From Phallusia fumigata (lineage: Eukaryota; Chordata; Ascidiacea; Phlebobranchia; Ascidiidae), in assembly GCA_008931825.1 (NCBI GenBank), contig QXVZ01030564.1, positions 1-28,245 of the forward strand: a DNA stretch of 28,245 nucleotides, given 5' to 3'. Shown piece by piece: positions 22,291-28,245 of this stretch. Below the pieces are notes generated by a model. It ran no database searches. It had not been told where the DNA came from and saw nothing but the letters and a program-made list of their open reading frames with translations. How positions within the stretch are numbered: position 1 is the stretch's first letter; the number at the start of each line of letters is the position of its first letter. The translations under genes and the position numbers were made by a program.

Positions 22291-22985
22291 TTTTTACATT
22301 ACACCAGAAGTTTCATTTTAAAACAAGTGCTAACCTAAATTGCAATTGCTTCAATTTTTCCTGGTTTAGAATACCAAGGGTTGCAAAAACTGAGTTGCAT
22401 GGTTTAGATATCCCCAGACTTATGGTACTGACAAATTGAAACATTATCGCAACTTTGTGGTAGCATAAGCCATTGAACAGAACACAGTAAATTTACTTCT
22501 GGCACATCACATAGAAACTCCTGTTAAATTGGCAATTAAAAACCAGTATAATTTTGATCCACATCTACCTGTTATGCAAATGTTTTGATGCATCATGGGC
22601 ACTGTTACAATTTGACATTCAAACAAATGTTAAAAAGCTGCAAATCTTTGCTTTTACACACAATGTATTTTGGGTAAAAACATGTGACAGGTTTACTGAA
22701 AAAATGATATTAATACATTGAGAATACATAAGTATTTAAACTAATGTTCTTAAGAAATAGGCAATAGAGCATTTTAAAAATTGGCCATTGAGCTAGCTCT
22801 CAATGTTAGAATCCCAACTATCAACACAAAGAATTCAGAAACTAGTTGATTGTGTTTAACACCAAGTTTCCAACTGAAATTTAAATTAAAATAAAACCGC
22901 TAAACTAGTTCAAAACAAGTTTAAAATGGGGAAAGCTTTCCATGCTGATGTGACATTAAACTCCGAGATCTTTTCAAAAAGTTAC
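22291..22985. other. AT-rich region, nothing assigned
   Basis: No open frame, domain or clear repeat. It would be intron if the first exon at 22986-23019 is real. Confidence 0.4.
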
Positions 22986-23019
22986 CTGGGCTTTGCATTT
23001 CCTCGCCAATTACAACCAT
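22986..23019 (-). CDS. Candidate first coding exon of a minus-strand gene
   Basis: Minus strand: ATG at 23019-23017 in context GAACATGG, eleven codons (MVVIGEEMQSP) and one base, then donor G|GTAACT. A perfect CRE palindrome lies about 140 nt upstream. Downstream exons are not assigned; the coding-like pieces at 22275-22135 and 21000-20783 are the only candidates seen. Confidence 0.35.
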
Positions 23020-23155
23020 GTTCGCAATAAATAGAAGGGATTTTTGACTAACCTTTCAAAAAAACAACAACACGATAAAAACCGACAACATAATCGAAAA
23101 TTAGAACTTTTTCCCCCGACGACACATACGTAGCCACAAGACTAATCGGCAAAAA

Positions 23156-23165
23156 GTGACGTCAC
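23156..23165. promoter_or_regulatory. CRE palindrome, possible bidirectional promoter
   Basis: GTGACGTCAC is a perfect 10-bp palindrome containing the CREB/ATF site TGACGTCA. It lies between the candidate minus-strand first exon (23019) and the + strand ORF (23359). Position relative to both suggests a shared promoter. No TATA box is evident. Confidence 0.4.
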
Positions 23166-23358
23166 CGACAGCTTGCCGCCAGAATGTAAAGTTTCCGCTA
23201 GGTGTCAATGTTGTTCTTTAATTGTTAATTTCAATATTTCCATGATAAACCTTTTTTTGACCAAGATGTTGTTTAACAACCCTTAACAACTGCTGCAACA
23301 AAAAATAATTTTGACCCTTGTCAGCTGAGAAAAATGTCATAAGTTTAAGCCTGTCTAG

Positions 23359-23601
23359 TTCAAGCGGATAGAGTCGAGTAGACTTCAGTTTTTGAAACGG
23401 CCTGTATTTCACCAAATAGTTTCCGTTTTGAGGAACTTTCTGGCAAAAGTGTCACTTTATTGCATAAAAAACAGTAACGCTTTACAAATGTACACAATAC
23501 AAGATGTAAAAAATGTTGAAGCAGCAAAAAAATGTAATTCGTCCATACAATTGCAATCGTGGTTAAATTCGATCAGAGAAAAACAACATAATAATAAATA
23601 G
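23359..23601 (+). CDS. Small ORF or terminal exon, unknown
   Basis: Open from 23359 to TAG 23599-23601. The C-terminal part reads MYTIQDVKNVEAAKKCNSSI then QLQSWLNSIREKQHNNK, helical and protein-like. The only in-frame ATG is internal (about 23488), giving 37 residues; otherwise an upstream exon must supply the start, and TTCAG at 23388 could be an acceptor. AATAAA at 23593-23598 overlaps the end. It lies opposite the likely 3' UTR of the metalloproteinase gene. Confidence 0.35.
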   Translation, partial: FKRIESSRLQFLKRPVFHQIVSVLRNFLAKVSLYCIKNSNALQMYTIQDVKNVEAAKKCNSSIQLQSWLNSIREKQHNNK

Positions 23602-23792
23602 GCAACGAAACTAAAAAAGAAATGTACAAAAATATTTTACAAATTCGTATAAAAAGGTTAGCTTAAATATTTGTGAAAATACCCTTCGTAAAAAGACGCA
23701 ACTTTTGTAGAAATATTTAAGGCCTTCCACATTTTGCAATAGAGTATTCCTCGGTTTACACCTCAATTAGGGGTAGGATGTTATAAAATCCT

Positions 23793-23866
23793 CTAGTGGG
23801 CGCCCGAGGCACCAGTTGGTGCAACTTGAAGTCTGGCAAGAATTGGTTTTCGGCTTCTATTCTTTG
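23793..23866 (-). CDS. MMP terminal exon
   Basis: 74 nt, entered in phase 1 after TGTTTTACAG. It encodes [15 protein letters not shown] then APTGASGAH and TAG (23795-23793). A basic, non-hydrophobic tail beyond the last hemopexin Cys, with no membrane or GPI anchor signature. A minus-strand AATAAA lies at 23461-23456. Confidence 0.75.
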
Positions 23867-26800
23867 CTGTAAAACAGGACATCATAACTTTAAAATTTGC
23901 CTTGTTTAAAGCCCGCCAGTAGGTTATGTTCATGTTCTTAAGACTTCCGCTTCGTAATCTGTTGCTTATCAAAACAACAAAGGTTTATAGTGCTCGCAAG
24001 TTGAAACTGAATTAAAGTTAGCTTGCAAGACCCACAATGATTCGGTATAACACCTTTTGCAGGCCTTGCGTACTGTGATTCATATACAAGAGGGTGCCTT
24101 TATCGTTGGCCTGCATCAATGTTGCAGGGCAGATCCCATCAAATATGCGCATGTATATTTTATTCACAGTCAAATTTACGTTAGTTAGCACAACGGGAAA
24201 AAGTTGATAAACGTAGGTTTATGCCAGGGTAAAGTTGGTTCCTTGCAAATCTAAGGTATTTTTCAAGTGTTCTTTACATTTGGCACGACAAGGACATTTA
24301 ACTTACTAAGTTTAGCCGCTGAAGTTTTCTTCTTCCCACATCCAATCCACATCTTCTTAATGCTCTTAGGGTAATTTTTATCCGGCATCGAATCAGTGTC
24401 GGAAAATCTCCAGTAATCGTCTCCCTTGAAGAAATACGTTTTGCCTGGACAATAGAAAAACAAACGTCAATATAAACAAACTGTGGTATACCATAACCTG
24501 GACTTTTGTTTATCCTTCAGTAATATAGTCTGCCGAATTCGTGACTCGAATTGTATCCCATTATATGTTTTTAAGAATAAAATGTAAACATGGTCCTATA
24601 TGTAATCCCAATTTAAAAGACACCAAGAAAATGTGTTTATAACTTCATAGCGTTATATGACAATAAGGTGCACAAAGCGAAACGATTTAGCGAATTATAA
24701 AATCATATGCGGTCATAAGACAGATGCGTTGTTGACTCACCATTCTTCCACTGGATGGCGGCATTGGACTGGTCGGGAATATTGTCCCAGTGAGAACTGA
24801 TTCTCAGCTGTCGAAATCTTCTCACGCCATCGTAGGGCTGATATTCAGAAAATCTATAGAAGTAGCCGTCTGCAAAAAACGAAAGTGTGTTACTTCAACA
24901 AGAGATTACAAAGGAAACNGCCTCAACAGCTCAAGTAAAGATATATCAAACTATAGATATCAGCAACAATTTATAAATTTTCCAAGGTCTGAATTTTTCC
25001 AAAATCAAACGCAATGCGGTAAGTAATAGGATTAAACCATTACCAGATATAAACAACAGTTCGTTTTCAATTGAAACTTTCTTCATAATATAGTTCAGGT
25101 AAGAATTTATACAAGAAAAAACGAAAAAATTTCATCAGTGCGTATTGTTGAACTTCCTACCGTATATCGTTGTATCGAACGACACTCTAGGTCCACAGAT
25201 GTCCATCGCCCCAGGCCTGGGGGGAGTGGGTTTGGTGGGGTTGGGTTTGCGGACAGGGGGCTTTGGTTTACGTTTTTTCACCCCTTTGTCGACAACCTTC
25301 TTGTCAGTTGGTTTCCCTGTTCCAAAAAACAGTTGTTAGATGGACCGTTGATGTCAGGCATGATTGTGATTGCGGACAATTTTACTGACAAAGTTTGAGA
25401 AACAATAAGCGGAAGTGGTTAACTACACGGCCTTTAAGGAAAAAACCACATATATATGATTTCGTTTAGCAAAGGGGCTGTATTTATAATATACTCTGTA
25501 AAAACTGAGCATGAAACTTAAATATATTAACGAAACATATCAATTGAAAAATCAACAAATACTATAGCAAAAGAGTTTAGAACCAAACATCTATCACTTT
25601 CTACCATTTTTTATACACTACTTAAAATTGAAAGCTTGCGCATCCTAAGCTTTCATGCAGGCCAACGATTTATAGGTGGTTACGCAACACAAACCCCCCC
25701 AAGGTAACAAGACAGGCAAAAAAGTTGCGAAGAAATAAACTCACCATAGAGTTGTTGTATCCCGGCTATGTCGTCCTCATGCAGCGAGAAATTCTCCACG
25801 TAACCTTGGTAAAACGGAGCCATAAGGGAATTCCGGACACTGGAATGACCCAAGCCGAGACCGTGGCCGAACTCGTGAGCAGCAACGATGAAAAGATTCA
25901 CACCTGTGACGTCATATTGATGAGATCATGACTTTCGTGGTTACGCAAGCAGTGTCATATAGTCGACTGTCGTATGGACATAGGGCTAATGCGTACAAAG
26001 CATTTTAGCACTCTACATGTTTTTTGTGTGACGGGCGATTTTATTCGTTTTTGGACTTTGGAAGCACAACAGACCTAATCAAACCAACAACTACGCGATT
26101 GAAAAAAGTTATGTTACTAATCTTATCATCTTGGCAGCGTCTAATTATAACCAAAATATGCTCAGGAATGAAAATAGAATAAGAACCACTGGAGTAATCT
26201 AAAAAAAAGAATCACTTTTTACCTTCGTTTCCTTGCATCGTGTAAAGCTCAGCATCGTCAAAATGCGCCCGACCATCGCTGGGGAAAAAAGCGTGGGCAA
26301 GAGTTCCACCTAAAAATGAGTAATTAACATAAGTTGATCATGTACCGATGATGACAACAGCAAATGTCGAAACGTTTAAAATAAACTGTGTTCACTACAT
26401 ACAAGTTCTCTGGCAGTTATTGTAACAAACAATACACGTTTGGTCACATAGGGCCTTGGTACTATGAACCGCAGCATACTGAATTATGTGTGATTCGTCT
26501 AATTCAAGGAATTCCGGATTATTTCACGCTTGTTTAATCAAGCGTTGGAACGTCAAAATCAAACTATTTTGAAAAGCAACGCATCATGACCCGCAGAACT
26601 TGTGTTTTTACAGCAGCTAAATTCGGCGAATTCAAAAACGAGGAAAGCTTCCCATGAAATATTTTCCTTTTTTTCGCATGGACACAAACTTTATACGTTT
26701 GCCCTATTAGCCTTGCTACGTCGGTCGGTTAGTCATTTATACGTCATCGTGACGTCATGAAAGTTCTTGCGTGGCATGTGATTGAATTTTATTGCTGGGT

Positions 26801-27783
26801 TGTGTTAAAGTGTGGATTAAATCTCCTGTTTTAGCCAGTTATTTTGCGATGCCAAACAAAAAGTTTAATAAACAGAAAATATATCTTTCCGATCAAGTAA
26901 TATTTGTGAAATATGATTTCGTTAACCGAAAGTTACAGTCGACCATAGAGGAAACCACATTAACCAAGTTATTCAGCAAGACATTGTGGCTAATCTTGCG
27001 GCTCACACACAACAGCACAAAGACTTGGTGGTCGAGAGTCTACTTTTGGGGCCTAAAAGTCACGTTTAGTCAACATTGAGCACTCCCGCAGGCCAATATA
27101 GAATCAATTTTCGTGAGAAGTTTGTAACAATGGTTGACCGCGCAACGACGCAATGACTTTGAAAGCACAAGGACCACCCACTTTGAAATATTAGTATGAC
27201 TTAGATAGCAGGACAAATATGTATGTGCCCGAAATGGTAAGCAATGTCGGTTAAATGTAAAGTTAAGCTGGTTACCGGCAAGCTTTGTGCAGTAATCCGT
27301 TTAATATGACCAACCTTTGTTGCTAACTGCATGATGCTAGTTTGAAACTGGTATTAAATCAATATGAGATCATAGGCACTTTACCTTTGCCGTCGAAGGG
27401 AAACGAGTCCCCGTGGCCCCTTGTACCGAACGAGATCTTGAAATTTGCCTCAGATTCTCGGTAAACTTGTTTGAACTTGAGCTTCGTGACGTCAGACCAG
27501 ACTTTCCATGCGCTGTAAATTAAAACACACATTGATGGCTTTCGTATGTATGTCATAGCAAAGCAACCCTTCAGCCTTAAACTTGATATTCATTGCAGCA
27601 TGGCATTGGAAGAATAAGCAGCTTTTGGTCAGTTAGGAACCTGCAACCGCAGTTCTTTTAAAGTCAAGAATTACACACAAACTTACCGTTTAATTGAGCT
27701 GAAAACTTGTTTTTGTGTCAAATCGTTGGTAATATTGTTTGGATCGATCCAATATTTCAAGTCAGTCTGTCCCCAAACGCCAC
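23793..27783 (-). CDS. Matrix metalloproteinase gene (5'-partial)
   Basis: Whole-gene entry. Minus-strand exons in order: 27783-27687, 27512-27385, 26309-26223, 25903-25745, 25316-25161, 25076-25044, 24869-24741, 24444-24307, 23866-23793. Only the 27687/27512 junction is phase 2; the rest are phase 1. The product is a secreted zinc endopeptidase of the MMP family (metzincin, M10A) that would cleave matrix proteins. Catalytic domain: HGDSFPFDG and [17 protein letters not shown] carry structural metal ligands, [11 protein letters not shown] binds the catalytic zinc, SLMAP is the Met turn. Hinge, shortened hemopexin region and basic tail follow. Signal peptide, propeptide and cysteine switch must lie right of the window. 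Assignment to a vertebrate MMP subclass is not possible. Confidence 0.93.
24307..24444 (-). CDS. MMP exon: last hemopexin blade
   Basis: 138 nt, phase 1-1. It encodes [18 protein letters not shown], then [13 protein letters not shown], then a KKK-containing extension. FFKG..YWRF and YPK.I are hemopexin signatures, and the final Cys should pair with the Cys at the start of the domain. Acceptor TATTGTCCAG, donor GTAAGT. Confidence 0.92.
24741..24869 (-). CDS. MMP exon: hemopexin blade I
   Basis: 129 nt, phase 1-1. It encodes [15 protein letters not shown], then [30 protein letters not shown] and NAA match a hemopexin repeat. Acceptor TTTTTTGCAG, donor GTGAGT. Confidence 0.92.
25044..25076 (-). 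CDS. MMP 33-nt micro-exon: hemopexin strand
   Basis: 33 nt, phase 1-1, acceptor GAAGAAAG, donor GTAATG. It encodes [11 protein letters not shown]. Inserted between FDTTIY and DGYFYRF it restores the normal blade-I opening FDA....G.ELFFFKDG.FWR. The acceptor lacks a strong pyrimidine tract, so cDNA evidence would be needed to settle it. Confidence 0.55.
25161..25316 (-). CDS. MMP exon: hinge and start of hemopexin
   Basis: 156 nt, phase 1-1. A Lys/Pro-rich hinge ([20 protein letters not shown]) is followed by [13 protein letters not shown], the first Cys and FD of a hemopexin domain. The basic hinge is unusual and could bind polyanionic matrix. Acceptor TTGGAACAG, donor GTAGGA. Confidence 0.88.
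25317..25744 (-). other. MMP intron, no gene seen
   Basis: AT-rich intron between the catalytic and hinge exons. Nothing recognised. Confidence 0.6.
25745..25903 (-). CDS. MMP exon: catalytic zinc site
   Basis: 159 nt, phase 1-1. It encodes [20 protein letters not shown], then [11 protein letters not shown], then [14 protein letters not shown]. The HExxHxxGxxH zinc ligands, the catalytic Glu and the Met turn are all intact, so the enzyme should be active. Acceptor GACGTCACAG, donor GTGAGT. Confidence 0.96.
25904..26222 (-). other. MMP intron, no gene seen
   Basis: Nothing recognised. Confidence 0.6.
26223..26309 (-). CDS. MMP exon: structural calcium/zinc region
   Basis: 87 nt, phase 1-1. 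It encodes [21 protein letters not shown] then LYTMQGNE. The AHAFFP...G..HFDDAE block binds structural zinc and calcium in all MMPs. Acceptor CATTTTTAG, donor GTAAAA. Confidence 0.95.
26750..26757. promoter_or_regulatory. CRE-like site
   Basis: TGACGTCA, with a second ACGTCAT nine bases upstream. It sits about 180 nt before the + strand coding-like segment and could mark a nested promoter. Short sites of this kind also occur by chance in the window (856, 18632). Confidence 0.3.
26939..27069 (+). CDS. Possible terminal exon of a nested small gene
   Basis: After AAAGTTACAG the phase-1 frame reads [20 protein letters not shown] then [19 protein letters not shown] to TAG 27067-27069, helical and protein-like. 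An overlapping frame from an ATG at about 26849 ([16 protein letters not shown]) is also open through the region, and the two frames do not join cleanly. Family not recognised; it may be a frameshifted pseudogene. Confidence 0.3.
27385..27512 (-). CDS. MMP exon: N-terminal catalytic strand region
   Basis: 128 nt, phase 2 in and 1 out. It encodes [16 protein letters not shown], then [26 protein letters not shown] and HGD..PFDG are MMP hallmarks; the His and Asp bind structural zinc. Acceptor AATTTACAG, donor GTAAAG. Confidence 0.95.
27687..27783 (-). CDS. MMP exon: start of catalytic domain
   Basis: 97 nt, phase 1 in and 2 out. It encodes [16 protein letters not shown] then [12 protein letters not shown], the first beta strand and helix of the catalytic domain. 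Upstream exons with propeptide and PRCGxPD switch are not seen before the window ends. Acceptor TCTCATTAG, donor GTAAGT. Confidence 0.88.
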
Positions 27784-28245
27784 CTAATGAGAAAAAAAAC
27801 AATGTGGTAATCTTTTCAGAAACTGTACACCTTTGTAGAAGTTTGAACTGTAAAAGATATGATATATAGTGACAGGTATAGTTGCTTATAAGTTAAGACT
27901 TTTCGGGCTTGGTAAATATCTTTAATTTCCCAAACTAGGTTTTAGTAAATTAGTTGCAATGTGTCATAAAGGAACCTGTAGAAAACTATACTAGGATCGA
28001 GGTTACGAAATCGCCTCTTCTGAATTTCTAGGAATTAAACCTTTAACTCTGAAATTAATTGACACGTAATAGCAGTTTAGCTTTGAGAAAGGCAAGATAG
28101 TCATTACACAAACAGAAGTGGCAACGTTTTAAACGCTACATCGATTCTCAATATCCACGTTACGGGTTTAACGACCTTCTGTGGGGGTTACAGCACTGTG
28201 AAGGTGGGCGAAAAGGTAAATATTTAAACTTTCCAGCTAAAACCT
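27784..28245 (-). other. MMP intron to window edge
   Basis: No cysteine-switch or propeptide coding segment found on the minus strand. Nothing else recognised. Confidence 0.6.

Larger units (their letters stand above)
26310..27384 (-). other. Large MMP intron with coding-like segment on + strand
   Basis: Contains a double CRE-like site (TACGTCATCG then TGACGTCA, 26740-26757) and the + strand segment at 26939-27069. The rest is unassigned. Confidence 0.5.

Noticed and set aside
25138-25398. + strand open frames opposite the MMP hinge
   Set aside because: Antisense shadows of the Lys/Pro-rich hinge exon.
1-28245. CRISPR arrays, bacterial operons, integrases or phage genes
   Set aside because: None seen; all evidence is for a eukaryotic, intron-rich chromosome.

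Overview
The window looks like compact, AT-rich invertebrate chromosomal DNA, most likely from a solitary ascidian such as Ciona. The evidence is short vertebrate-style exons (30 to 375 nt) separated by 100 to 1,200 nt introns, GT/AG splice sites, almost universal phase-1 introns around extracellular domain modules, and intronic transposon debris. The genus is an inference. Nothing bacterial is present: no operons and no Shine-Dalgarno sites.

Positions 1-18916 (+ strand) hold the 3' part of one large gene for a secreted or extracellular mosaic protein, about 1,320 residues inside the window. Exon by exon it encodes a WAP-like cysteine module, eight CCP/Sushi domains (a short MAM-like/EGF-like insert lies between the fourth and fifth), a Pro-rich linker with a thrombospondin type 1 repeat, a C-type lectin domain on two exons, two EGF domains, two more CCPs, a Thr-rich linker, three more CCPs and a short Thr/Ser/Ala tail ending at TAA 18914-18916. 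The last two CCPs are each split into a first-half exon (phase 1 to 0) and a second-half exon (phase 0 to 1). The first-half exon of the penultimate CCP lies in a recent ~1 kb tandem duplication. Phase arithmetic allows only one of the two copies per mRNA, so they look like mutually exclusive exons. An unpaired second-half CCP exon lies at 12360-12471.

Positions 18917-23790 are hard to read. They contain a + strand coding exon of unknown family (20321-20586, with AATAAA at 20727), minus-strand coding-like pieces including a transposase-like GDGR...PGH segment (22135-22275), a candidate first exon (22986-23019), a perfect GTGACGTCAC palindrome (23156-23165) and a small + strand ORF (23359-23601).

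Positions 23793-27783 (- strand) hold a matrix metalloproteinase gene, with its signal peptide and propeptide beyond the right edge. The catalytic domain is complete ([11 protein letters not shown] zinc site, Met turn). A Lys/Pro-rich hinge follows, then a hemopexin region for which I find only two of the usual four blades, one strand of it on a 33-nt micro-exon.

Mobile DNA sits in introns: two hAT-like MITEs with terminal inverted repeats and 8-bp target duplications (2820-3160, 12635-12916), a Penelope-like GIY-YIG relic between inverted arms (10657-11151), a third TIR element (16425-16808), a tRNA-like SINE head (84-240) and a dispersed repeat. Both main genes plausibly act in the extracellular matrix or on cell surfaces. 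They converge tail to tail, and I see no sequence evidence that they are functionally linked.
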